Shown here in pieces: positions 45,053-56,439 of a stretch of 64,000 nt of DNA. Numbering within the stretch: the stretch's first letter is position 1; every line of letters begins with the position of its first letter. A model generated the notes under the pieces. It was given only the letters and a program-made list of their open reading frames with translations. It was not told the origin of the DNA and ran no database searches. Made by a program: the position numbers and the translations under genes. The stretch is taken from NCBI GenBank assembly GCA_036881905.1, contig JBAJNN010000004.1, forward strand, positions 1 to 64,000, in the 5' to 3' direction. The DNA is from JBAJNN01 sp036881905 (GTDB lineage: Bacteria > Pseudomonadota > Alphaproteobacteria > Rhizobiales > Im1).

Positions 45053-47167
45053 ATGCGCCCTGCCCTTCTCAACCCCTTGTTTGCGTCTCTCGCCTCGTTG
45101 CGGGGGATCGGAACCAAGCAGACGCGGACATTCGCCAGGCTGTTGAAGCCCGATCATGGCTCCAGCCGCGACGATCCGCGGGTCATGGACCTGTTATGGC
45201 ATATCCCCACCGGCATCCTCGACCGGCGGCGACAACCGGTCATCGCCGATTTGGCGGCAAGCGGCATCGTCACCGTCGATGTCAGCGTGACCCGCCATAT
45301 TCCGAGCACGACGCCGCGCGCCCCCTATCGGGTTGAGTGCCGCGATGAAACCGGCACACTCAACCTGATTTTTTTCAACCCCCCTATTGACTATCTGACG
45401 AAAGCGCTGCCGGTGGGCGCGCGCCGCTATATCAGTGGTGAGGTCAGCTGGTTCTCCGGCGCGCCGCAAATCGTTCATCCCGATTATATCGTGGCGGCGG
45501 AAGACTTCGCGCAATTGCCGTTGGTCGAGCCGGTCTATCCTTTAACCTTCGGCCTTTACCCCAAAATTCTGCGTAAGGCCATGGCGGCGGCATTGGCCAT
45601 CATGCCCGACCTGCCGGAATGGCAGGATTGGCATTGGTTGAAACAACAGGGCTGGCCTGGCGCCGTGAGCGCCCTGAAAAGCCTCCACGCCCCGCAATGC
45701 GAGGCCGATCTCGACCCGGAAAATCCGGCGCGGGCCAGGCTGGCCTATGATGAATTGCTGGCCGGTCAGCTGGCCCTTGCCCTCATGCGCCGACACCTCA
45801 AAAAAAGTGCCGGACGGGTCATTCGCGGAACAGGGCGATTGCGCCAGGCCATTATCGCGAAATTGCCCTTCGAGCTGACCGAGGCGCAAAAAGATGCGAT
45901 CGACGATATCTTACGCGACATGGAAGCGCGCGAACGCATGGGCAGGCTGCTTCAGGGCGATGTCGGCTCGGGCAAGACCATTGTTGCGCTTATTGCGCTG
46001 GCAGCGGCGGTGGAGGCGGGTTTTCAGGGGGTGTTGATGGCGCCGACCGAACTGCTCGCCCGCCAGCATTTCAACACCTTGACGCCTTACTGTGGAGCGG
46101 CTTGCATCGGCCTTGAAATTCTGACCGGCCGCGAAACCGGCAAGTCCCGCCGCGCCATTGTCGAGAAAATCACCGATGGCAGAGCGCAAATCATTATCGG
46201 TACCCATGCCCTGTTTCAAAATGACGTGGTTTTCGCCGATCCAGGGCTTATCGTCATCGACGAACAGCACCGTTTCGGCGTTCATCAACGCCTTGCCCTG
46301 CGCAACAAGGCGGCGGGAGGCGCCGACATGCTGGTGATGACCGCAACTCCCATTCCGCGCACGCTGCAACTGACGCTTTATGGCGATATGGACATCTCTC
46401 ATTTGCGGGAAAAACCCGGCCACCGACCGAGGATCGAAACCCGTATCCTGGCGTTTTCGCGCTTGGACGACGTCGTTCAGGGGTTGGCCCGCGCGCTTGA
46501 TGACGGCGCCAGGGCCTATTGGGTTTGCCCATTGGTGATGGCGAGCGAAAACAGTGACCTAACGGCGGTGGAGGCGCGTTACGCCGCCTTGTCGCGGCAT
46601 TTCCCGGGCCGTGTCGGGTTGCTGCACGGGCGGATGAAGGGGGCGGAAAAAGACAAGGTCATGGAGATGTTTTGCCAAGGCGAAATCACGATATTGGTGG
46701 CGACGACCGTTGTCGAGGTCGGGGTGGATGTGCCCGAGGCCACAATCATGGTGATTGAAAACGCCGAACGTTTCGGGTTGGCACAGCTGCACCAACTGCG
46801 CGGCCGTGTCGGGCGCGGCCTCCTCGCCTCGAGCTGTCTTCTGCTTTATCAGGGGCCGCTTGGAGAAAATGCCAGGAAGCGGCTTAAAATCATGCGCGAG
46901 AGCGATGATGGTTTCGTCATCGCGGAACAGGACCTACGGTTGCGCGGGGCTGGAGAGATTTTGGGGGCGCGGCAAAGCGGCATGCCGGTGTTTCGTATTG
47001 CCGATCCCGGACGTGCCCATGCCTCGTTGCTCGCCGCCGCGCGCAACGATTGCGGCCTTATCCTCGCCCGCGATCCCGAGCTCGTCAGCGAACGCGGGCA
47101 AGCCCTGCGCATCCTGCTTTACCTGTTTGAACGCGACGAGGCCGTGCGCACCCTCACCGCCGGATGA
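45053..47167 (+). CDS. recG: RecG, ATP-dependent DNA helicase
   Basis: 704 residues. It remodels stalled forks and branched DNA. An N-terminal wedge domain (ARRYISGEVSWFSGAPQIVHPDYI) is followed by the helicase core with Walker A GDVGSGKTIVALIAL, DEQHRFGV, MTATPIPRTLQLTL and FGLAQLHQLRGRVGRG. The C-terminal LRGAGEILGARQSGMP motif is typical. The gene is divergent from sdhE and intact. AGGAGG lies 14 nt upstream of the ATG. Confidence 0.97.
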   Translation: MRPALLNPLFASLASLRGIGTKQTRTFARLLKPDHGSSRDDPRVMDLLWHIPTGILDRRRQPVIADLAASGIVTVDVSVTRHIPSTTPRAPYRVECRDETGTLNLIFFNPPIDYLTKALPVGARRYISGEVSWFSGAPQIVHPDYIVAAEDFAQLPLVEPVYPLTFGLYPKILRKAMAAALAIMPDLPEWQDWHWLKQQGWPGAVSALKSLHAPQCEADLDPENPARARLAYDELLAGQLALALMRRHLKKSAGRVIRGTGRLRQAIIAKLPFELTEAQKDAIDDILRDMEARERMGRLLQGDVGSGKTIVALIALAAAVEAGFQGVLMAPTELLARQHFNTLTPYCGAACIGLEILTGRETGKSRRAIVEKITDGRAQIIIGTHALFQNDVVFADPGLIVIDEQHRFGVHQRLALRNKAAGGADMLVMTATPIPRTLQLTLYGDMDISHLREKPGHRPRIETRILAFSRLDDVVQGLARALDDGARAYWVCPLVMASENSDLTAVEARYAALSRHFPGRVGLLHGRMKGAEKDKVMEMFCQGEITILVATTVVEVGVDVPEATIMVIENAERFGLAQLHQLRGRVGRGLLASSCLLLYQGPLGENARKRLKIMRESDDGFVIAEQDLRLRGAGEILGARQSGMPVFRIADPGRAHASLLAAARNDCGLILARDPELVSERGQALRILLYLFERDEAVRTLTAG

Positions 47168-47200
47168 CGAGTCGACACACCGAAAAGCCCCCAAAGGGAA

Positions 47201-47830
47201 TTATAGACGTGTCCACGACTCCAAGGAGTAAATAATCGCCGGCATTTCATCCGCGAAGTTTTTTATCGGCAATACCTTGTCACGCCGTTTGGTCAGTTTG
47301 TGAGATGCGGAAAGCCGCTTTTCTTGATGCCGACCGGTTTTCCGGCTTTGCCGGTCGTCACATCCGCCTTTGACCATGCGCCCATCGGAATATCGCCCGG
47401 AGCAACGCCGATGCATAAAAGAGCCTCATAGTCATGGTGATGGCGAATGTGATTGAACCGAAAGCAGCCTCTTATATCCTCGGTCGCGGTTTTGAGTTCA
47501 AATGTCTTGTCCTCGCTACGACTATTCCACAGGCTTTGCCGAGAGCGGCGTCCCTGGTTTTCTGGAAATCCATTGGAAACCGGCTTCGCCGCATCATCTC
47601 TTGACGACGTCGCGACCCACATCCCCGGCTTTGGCGTTGGACAACCGCTTGATCCGCTCAAAACCGCCGACCCCGCCCTTTATCCCCATCACCGTGGTTT
47701 TCCAAAACCTCTTTTCACAAGTTGAAATGGATCGGCCATCGTTAAAGCCGCAATCCCTGAGAGCCTGGCAAATATGAGACATGCTGATAGGGTGGCGGTT
47801 ATGTGCCGCCAAATCGGAGTATTGCCGCCA
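47201..47830 (-). pseudogene. Broken restriction-endonuclease-like gene
   Basis: The minus strand carries pieces in three frames: FERIKRLSNAKAGDVGRDVV, then EDKTFELKTATEDIRGCFRF with NHIRHHHDYEALLCIGVAPG and WSKADVTTGKAGKPVGIKKS, then KLTKRRDKVLPIKNFADEMP. The block D...ELK followed by HIR and YEALLC resembles a PD-(D/E)xK type II restriction fold; I am confident of the ELK motif, less so of the family. At least two frameshifts separate the parts, so it is inactive. No cognate methylase is seen. It lies between the queA remnant and recG. Confidence 0.5.
47742..47800. repeat. 59-bp direct repeat, copy 1
   Basis: A 59-bp block (TTAAAGCCGCAATCCCTGAG...GGGTGGCGGTT) is repeated without change at 48040-48098, 298 bp away, in the same orientation. 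Read on the minus strand it encodes the start of the restriction-like gene (SMSHICQALRDCGFND). Confidence 0.9.
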
Positions 47831-48039
47831 ATCGATGCCGTTTAAGGCTTCCGTAACCACATCGACGGTGTTTTTAATGACGAGTCCATGGCCCAACATA
47901 TCGAACCTCGGCAAAATCACCCACCGACCTTGGCGGATCGCCGTAAAAAGCGCGTTGGAGAAACCGGTTGCCTTGCCCAGGCGCTGTTGCCCGCACAGAC
48001 GCTCCTTGCACAGTCCACGGGTGAACGGATCGATCATCA

Positions 48040-48098
48040 TTAAAGCCGCAATCCCTGAGAGCCTGGCAAATATGAGACATGCTGATAGGGTGGCGGTT
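48040..48098. repeat. 59-bp direct repeat, copy 2
   Basis: Second copy of the block at 47742. After it the queA remnant continues. The 240 bp between the copies hold LFTAIRQGRWVILPRFDMLG in the minus frame, whose family I cannot name. Confidence 0.9.
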
Positions 48099-48413
48099 GG
48101 CCGCGGCTCGTTCACACCCCGCCGCCATATCCGCCCAGGCGCAGTGACCTGTCGTGATTTGACCGGTATCGTCACTCGCCGATTCGAGAAGGCGCAAGTG
48201 AGGTCGTTCCCAGCGCGATAATCCGGCGGCCCTGAAGACGCACCGCACTGAGCGCATCGGCGGTCGTGGTATCGATCGTTCCGGTTTCCTCATACATGCG
48301 GTGCAAAGCGCGTATCCGGCGCTTTAACGGGCGGAACCGTCCCCGCCCCCACAGGCAAGGTCACGAAAACCTTATCCACGCCGTTATCTCGTCGCCTCGC
48401 CAACAGCGCATTA

Positions 48414-48683
48414 GGGCTTGTTGACGTTTAAGTTTTGCACACGGGCCGCAAGACGAACTTCGCCCCTGAATAGGAGAAAACCTCGCTACTGCGCCGCCCT
48501 ACTCGAAGAAGGCTTCGACGCAGCCAGGGGCGAAATCCGCCGCGTGTGACCAAGGATATGGCGAAAATCATCCATTTTGGCGTCGTGAAACTGTGCAAGG
48601 GCAAACCCTTCCCGCCCGTTCTCTCCTGAAACCGTACGATTTTCGCTCATACCGTGTTGCAAATCTTAAACGCCAACAGGCCC
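48414..48683. mobile_element. 270-bp MITE, copy 2, inside the queA remnant
   Basis: Ends GGGCTTGTTGACGTTTAAG (left) and the complement of GGGCCTGTTGGCGTTTAAG (right). The interior (GCGTGTGACCAAGGATATGG, TACGATTTTCGCTCATACCG) closely matches copy 1 at 5090. It is flanked by TA on the left and by a mutated TG on the right. Removing the element and one dinucleotide joins HFT to NALLARRRDNGV in frame, as in queA. Confidence 0.88.
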
Positions 48684-49047
48684 TGGTGAAATGAAGCCCC
48701 GCCATCGGCGCTGTCGATCGCGCTGCCATTGCGGGCATGGACGGTTCGGTCATCGCTGTTGTCACGCGCATCGACCTCACGCCCAGAAGCATAGAGGGCG
48801 GCAACGGCACGATCCCAATGCGGCCTTGGAGCCTCATCCGGGGCCCGAGCCTTCAGGATCGAAGGCAAGCATGAGTTCTCTACCGTCGCGCTTCTCCGTC
48901 ACCACCGCCGCGAGTGGCGCGTGAGTCGAATGCGCAAAGACGCCTTCCGTCCTTGTGGCGGATGCGGTCACCGGCCTTAAGTTTCCGCGCCGTTTTGGCG
49001 AAGACGCGCCAATGCGCGGCATCGACACGCCGGTGCAATGCCACCTC

Positions 49048-49210
49048 GATGGCCGGTCGCGTGACCCTACGCTCGATACGGGCAACGCTGACCCTCCCTG
49101 CCTGACGATTTTGATGGCCGGTCGCGTGCCCGCGCGCTCGATACGGGCAACGCTGACCTTACCCCCCTGACGATTTTGATGGCCGGTGGCGTGCCCGCGC
49201 GCTCGATACG
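49048..49210. repeat. 65-bp tandem repeat (2.5 units) in the queA remnant
   Basis: Units begin at 49048, 49113 and 49178 (the third is cut at 33 bp). Each starts GATGGCCGGTCGCGTG, continues CTCGATACGGGCAACGCTGA and ends CTGACGATTTT. The unit length is not a multiple of three, so the expansion shifts the queA frame. Confidence 0.9.
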
Positions 49211-49461
49211 TTCGGCAAACGCACGGGCCGAAACGACGCGGGTATCATTAAACGCCAAGACATCGCCCGCCCTTAAGGACATCGGGAGAGCGCCCGCCCT
49301 TTCGGTCTTGGAGGCTTTCAACCACGGTCGCCATCATCACCGACCACCAGCAATCACGCCGCATCGCGCGGGTTTCGCGGTCTCAAGGCGATGCGGCGAT
49401 TCGGAGGATTGAAATCGAATTCATCAATAAAAAAAGGGGGTTATATCCTGTTTTTCAAGCA

Positions 49462-50049
49462 TTACTTATCGATAATATCGCCGGCCATTCGCATTTTCAC
49501 GATCACATCAGGCTGATCGACGGCGCCGCTGCGCGGATCGCCTTTTTTGATACGATCGACAGAGTCCATGCCGTCCACCACCTCACCGAACACCGTATAC
49601 TGACCGTTGAGGAAAGGCGCATCGGCAAAGCAGATGAAAAACTGGCTGTTGGCGCTGTCGGGGTCTTGCGTGCGCGCCATGCCGAGCGTGCCCCGCTTAA
49701 ACGGGGTGTCGGAGAATTCCGCCGGAAGATCCTCGTAGCGCGAACCACCCCGGCCGGTTCCGGTCGGGTCTCCGGTTTGGGCCATAAATCCGGCAATGAC
49801 GCGATGAAACGCGATCCCGTCATAAAACCCTTCGCGGACAAGAGTTTTGATGCGTTCCACATGACGCGGCGCCAGATCCGGGCGCAAAATGATGGTCACC
49901 CGCCCGTCTTTGAGATCCATGTAAACCAGGTTGTCGGCATCGGCTTGGCCGGATGTGTCGTCGCCTGCCATACTCACCGCCGGCGCCATGGCAAGAACGG
50001 CCAGCGCAACCAGGGGGATGAAAACGTGTCTTTTTACATTCATTTTCAT
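49462..50049 (-). CDS. Periplasmic cyclophilin-type peptidyl-prolyl isomerase
   Basis: 195 residues. An N-terminal signal peptide (HVFIPLVALAVLAMAPAVSMA) suggests a periplasmic location. The cyclophilin core follows: FYDGIAFHRVIAGFMAQTGD, GTLGMARTQDPDSANSQFFI and PFLNGQYTVFGEVVDGMD, including the catalytic Arg and Phe of FHR and the QFF motif. It isomerises X-Pro bonds in proteins. The gene lies 30 bp after coaD and before the queA remnant, the common alphaproteobacterial order. Confidence 0.95.
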   Translation of the reverse strand: MKMNVKRHVFIPLVALAVLAMAPAVSMAGDDTSGQADADNLVYMDLKDGRVTIILRPDLAPRHVERIKTLVREGFYDGIAFHRVIAGFMAQTGDPTGTGRGGSRYEDLPAEFSDTPFKRGTLGMARTQDPDSANSQFFICFADAPFLNGQYTVFGEVVDGMDSVDRIKKGDPRSGAVDQPDVIVKMRMAGDIIDK

Positions 50050-50079
50050 AAGGTTAAAAAACTTTCTTTATGTATTATA

Positions 50080-50568
50080 CTAAAAAGTATCTTTTATGCG
50101 GTCGCGCACGAGTTCGGGCACGAAGGGCGAAATATCGCCCCCCATATCCGCAATCTGCTTGATGGCGGAGGATGAAATCATGCGCGTGTCCGCGCTGGCG
50201 GCAAGAAAGACGGTTTCCAACTGTTCATTAAGCTCCTTATTCATCTGCGCTATTTTTATCTCATAAGCAAAATCTGTCATATCGCGCAGACCGCGCACCA
50301 TGATACCGGCCCCGCTGGCGTGGGCGGCGTCCACGGCAAGCGTATCGAACGACATGATTTCGACATCGCAATTCGATTCCTGAGCCAGCGGAATACAAAG
50401 TTTTTCAAGAAGCGCCACGCGATCGCGCATCGGCAAAAGCGCCGTTTTGTCGTGGTGAACGCCAACGCCGACCACCAGACGATCCACAAGCCTCATGGCC
50501 CGCGATATGACATCCATGTGTCCATTGGTGACCGGATCGAAACTGCCGGCATAAAACCCGACGCGCAT
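50080..50568 (-). CDS. coaD: Phosphopantetheine adenylyltransferase
   Basis: 162 residues. The nucleotidyltransferase start YAGSFDPVTNGHMDVISRA carries the TxGH motif (as TNGH), and the C-terminal motif SADTRMISSSAIKQIADMGG carries the ISSS signature. It makes dephospho-CoA, the penultimate step of coenzyme A synthesis. Intact; likely co-transcribed with the cyclophilin gene. Confidence 0.97.
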   Translation of the reverse strand: MRVGFYAGSFDPVTNGHMDVISRAMRLVDRLVVGVGVHHDKTALLPMRDRVALLEKLCIPLAQESNCDVEIMSFDTLAVDAAHASGAGIMVRGLRDMTDFAYEIKIAQMNKELNEQLETVFLAASADTRMISSSAIKQIADMGGDISPFVPELVRDRIKDTF

Positions 50569-50900
50569 CTCTTACAAGCCTCCGTGCTGGTCGTTGTCAT
50601 GGCGTCCATTGTGACCGCGGGACACAGGCCCTATAGCCCGTTTTGCCGCAAAGCCAAAGCCTCACACCACATCCAACACGCATTATCACCATTTCAGGGT
50701 CGCCATGAAACCAGAAGAGCTTCAGATCGTGGAGTCATCAGCACCAAATGGCCGCCAACGGCGATATTATCGGCCTGGAAGGGCGAAACGCAAGGAACAA
50801 GGAGATTAGAGGATCGCCGCTCGTCCTGGTTCGGGGCAGTTCGCCATTCTCTCGACAAGGTTACGGCTCTTGTCGAGTTTATGTGCCGCATTCTGCTCGG
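50569..50900. other. No recognisable gene
   Basis: Neither strand yields a protein I can support. The open frames are short and lack ribosome-binding sites. The stretch is probably remains of something, but I cannot tell what. Confidence 0.5.
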
Positions 50901-51731
50901 TCAGTAGTCATATTGGTCCTCCTCAATTGCTCCCGGTGTGTTCATCCTCAAAACAACGATCCCTGGCTGGTTCGCCATATAGGCCATAAAGGGTGTGTCA
51001 ACAACCTTCATATTACGCGACAGTGATGATGCATTTCTGAAAAAGACCTTTCCTTTATGTTTTATCGCGATCCCCACATGCGAGACATCAAGCCCGTCCA
51101 GAGAAGAGTACACTCCGACAAAATCACCGGTTTTCAGTTTATCAAGCACATTCCGATTTATATTTTTTCCTGGAATATAAGTAATGTTTCTAGCAATAAA
51201 CCCAAGCCCTTTTATGTATTCGCCGCCATCGGGTTTGCGATTCAGTTGTTTTTTTACCGTAACATATTTTTTACTTATGGTGTCGGTAACATCGTTGGCA
51301 TTCGCGGGAACCCTTGCAGCCCAGTCGGAAAAGAAATGTTTTCTGGTAAGATAACCAATCCGACCGTCGATATAGCGCGTTGCGACCAGAGCGTTCAGAA
51401 AATCATTATAGTCTCTTGAGAGGCTCAGAGCTCTCACATAATCGAGCAGGGTGAAACAGTCTACACCATTAAAATTCGCGACGAGCCGTTCTTTCATGGT
51501 TGGAGAACCGATAAGCGTGTGAGCTCTGTACGGCGTCGCAATAAAAGAGGCCGATACAGCGTCAATCACGACACCGATAGTCTCATGTCTGGCTGGAATA
51601 ACCCTAGAGCGAATGACATCGGTTGCTTTTTCCATCGTAAAAGGATCAATTTGCGCGTTGTATTCATTGCCTACCGCCGAGTAGGATAACAGAAATATGG
51701 AACTTAAAAAAACCAAAAAAATTCTCATCAT
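50901..51731 (-). CDS. DUF1460-family protein (NlpC/P60-like, exported)
   Basis: 276 residues with a signal peptide (IFLVFLSSIFLLSYSAVG). The Cys of NFNGVDCFTLLDYVRAL near residue 92 and the His of DGLDVSHVGIAIKHKGKVFF near residue 218 mark a papain-like fold used by cell-wall amidases. Family members act as N-acetylmuramoyl-L-alanine amidases or peptidases in the periplasm, or may modify exported substrates. It is richer in A and T than its neighbours and stands alone. I judge the family likely; the substrate is open. Confidence 0.75.
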   Translation of the reverse strand: MMRIFLVFLSSIFLLSYSAVGNEYNAQIDPFTMEKATDVIRSRVIPARHETIGVVIDAVSASFIATPYRAHTLIGSPTMKERLVANFNGVDCFTLLDYVRALSLSRDYNDFLNALVATRYIDGRIGYLTRKHFFSDWAARVPANANDVTDTISKKYVTVKKQLNRKPDGGEYIKGLGFIARNITYIPGKNINRNVLDKLKTGDFVGVYSSLDGLDVSHVGIAIKHKGKVFFRNASSLSRNMKVVDTPFMAYMANQPGIVVLRMNTPGAIEEDQYDY

Positions 51732-52125
51732 TTCTCTCCATTATAAATTTTTGACCCAAGACAATTAAGAATAATTGTTTTCAAGATAGCACGGCCTTTC
51801 TTAACCATCAACCGGACGCCTTGAAAAGACTCTGAACAACACAATAGAGTGAGACTCAATCAAATATTCAGCGCGATGCACTTCGCGGGGGAATTTCTCG
51901 ACTTGTTTGATCATAATTAATAATGCATCTTAAAATCATTTTAAGCTATTGATTTTATTGACTTTTACCCATTGATGTCCTATGAGTGATTCTGCAGGCG
52001 GCACCAATCGGAATGCCGTGAAGCGACAGTTTCGGCCTTCGATGTCGGCGCGCAAGGCCCGTGATCTCGACGCCCGCGGGGAATATTGCGCTCCAAAGCG
52101 GCCGGGCGGTCGGCTCGGCCAACGT
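51732..52125. other. AT-rich intergenic region, then GC-rich mntP leader
   Basis: The 230 bp after the DUF1460 start are AT-rich and could contain its promoter. From about 51975 the sequence becomes GC-rich and leads to mntP. I looked for the yybP-ykoY manganese riboswitch, common upstream of mntP, and did not see its conserved blocks. Confidence 0.45.
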
Positions 52126-52157
52126 TCCCCGACAGGAGAGTCCCCCGACAGGAGAGT
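52126..52157 (+). repeat. 16-bp tandem duplication carrying the ribosome-binding site of mntP
   Basis: TCCCCGACAGGAGAGT is followed at once by CCCCCGACAGGAGAGT. The second copy places GGAGAG 6-7 nt before the mntP ATG; the first would be too far. The duplication therefore leaves a spare Shine-Dalgarno sequence. Confidence 0.85.
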
Positions 52158-52160
52158 TCA

Positions 52161-52739
52161 ATGTCACTATGCAAAATTATCGTCATCTCGCTTGCCCTCT
52201 CCATCGATGGGTTTCTCGCCTCGGTGGGATTGACCATCGGCGGCGGCCAGTCGCATCGCGCAAAGGCGGCGCGGGTGGGGCTGGTCTTCGGGATAACGAC
52301 GACAGTCATGACTCTCGCGGGCTGGGCGGCCGGGCTGATTGTCAATCAGCATTTTGCGACCGTAAGCCCTTATGTTCCTTGTTCTTTATTTATTGCCATC
52401 GGTGGTCACATGATATTCGGCGCCATCAGTTCAAAATCCCATTATGGCCGGAGTCCGACAATGGACAAAAACCGTGATCCTGACCTGTGGGTCTTAATCA
52501 TTATTGCCGTGGGGGCAGGCATCGACGCCATGGTCACCGGCGTCTCCCTTGCCATCGTCGATAGCAAAATCGTTCCCATGGTCGCGACTATCGGTTTGAC
52601 AACCTTTTTCGCCGCGGCGAGTGGCGCGCTGGGTGGGCGGTTGATCGCTTTACGACTAGGGTGTGGTGCGGAGATTGCGGGGGGCGTTGCGCTTATCATA
52701 CTGGGTTTGTTGTTTGTCACCAGGCACATGGCGATCTGA
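52161..52739 (+). CDS. mntP: Manganese efflux pump MntP
   Basis: 192 residues from ATG 52161, decided by GGAGAG just upstream; the open frame begins 75 nt earlier. Six helices are expected. Repeated half-motifs with conserved Asp are seen as ISLALSIDGFLASVGLTIGG and VGAGIDAMVTGVSLAIVDSK, the MntP pattern (ALDAFAVS in the first half). It exports Mn2+ across the inner membrane. No manganese riboswitch is recognised. Monocistronic. Confidence 0.9.
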   Translation: MSLCKIIVISLALSIDGFLASVGLTIGGGQSHRAKAARVGLVFGITTTVMTLAGWAAGLIVNQHFATVSPYVPCSLFIAIGGHMIFGAISSKSHYGRSPTMDKNRDPDLWVLIIIAVGAGIDAMVTGVSLAIVDSKIVPMVATIGLTTFFAAASGALGGRLIALRLGCGAEIAGGVALIILGLLFVTRHMAI

Positions 52740-52919
52740 ACCGATCCGGACCGCCATCAACCTGGCTTTTCCCGGCCTGCCATTTTCAGGGTTGAGAGCC
52801 TGTTGTCGCCAAATACGGACCGTGGACATTTTTGCAATCCGGTTGATTGGTATCCGCAGAGAGGGTAATTTGCGCACCGTTCCCTTGATGCGTATATCTT
52901 AAAAAAACCATAGGGTCGT

Positions 52920-53009
52920 GGAGAGATGCCGGAGCGGTCGAACGGGGCGGTCTCGAAAACCGTTGTGCGGGTAACCGCACCGAGGGTTCGAATCCCTCTC
53001 TCTCCGCCA
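52920..53009 (+). tRNA. tRNA-Ser (CGA)
   Basis: Acceptor arms GGAGAGA and TCTCTCC pair, with encoded CCA at the end. The anticodon loop CTCGAAA gives CGA, reading UCG. A long variable arm (TTGTGCGGGTAACCGCACCG) and the T arm GAGGGTTCGAATCCCTC are complete. The gene's 3-prime end faces the defence island, so it is a candidate integration site. Confidence 0.97.
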
Positions 53010-53328
53010 TTTCTTATTTGGAAACAGTCTCTATCTGCTCGGGCAGCGCATGAAACCCCCAGGAATTGCGCGCCTCTGGGCCAAAAGCTACTGACTGTGC
53101 AGCGTCCCAGAAGCAGTGCTTGGGTCTCTCTCTGTCCTATTTTCTCCGAACCTCCTGACTGCGGCGAAACAGTACGCCAGAGTAAGAATCTGATTCTATT
53201 GATGTAATTCGGTGCGAGGCATCTGCGCTGTTCGAATGCCTCTTGGAACACGACACGAACCCGGAACTAACATCAGCAGAATCATTGGGGGATTCCGGGT
53301 GGCGGATATGTCAGTGAAAGGGGGCAAC
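53010..53328. other. No recognisable gene between tRNA-Ser and hsdR
   Basis: I see no gene in these 319 bases. No second copy of the tRNA 3-prime end is in the window, so if this island integrated at the tRNA, the other junction lies beyond 64000. Confidence 0.5.

Positions 53329-56438
<3,110 letters not shown>

Positions 56439-56439
<1 letters not shown>

Larger units (their letters stand above)
48130..49432 (-). pseudogene. queA: Decayed queA, interrupted by a MITE and a 65-bp tandem expansion
   Basis: In order on the minus strand: IDEFDFNPPNRRIALRPRNP (start near 49432), a stop, LRAGDVLAFNDTRVVSARAF, then the tandem expansion, HWRVFAKTARKLKAGDRI, MAGLHFT, the MITE (48683-48414), NALLARRRDNGVDKVFVTLP, VGAGTVPPVKAPDT and, in shifted frames, ALSAVRLQGRRIIALGTT and LRLLESASDDTGQI. 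These are the landmarks of QueA, which makes epoxyqueuosine in tRNA. The C-terminal quarter is gone. The position after cyclophilin and coaD is the usual alphaproteobacterial one. Confidence 0.88.

Noticed and set aside
51975..52160. yybP-ykoY manganese riboswitch upstream of mntP
   Set aside because: The conserved loop blocks of that riboswitch are not visible; only a tandem ribosome-binding site is clear.
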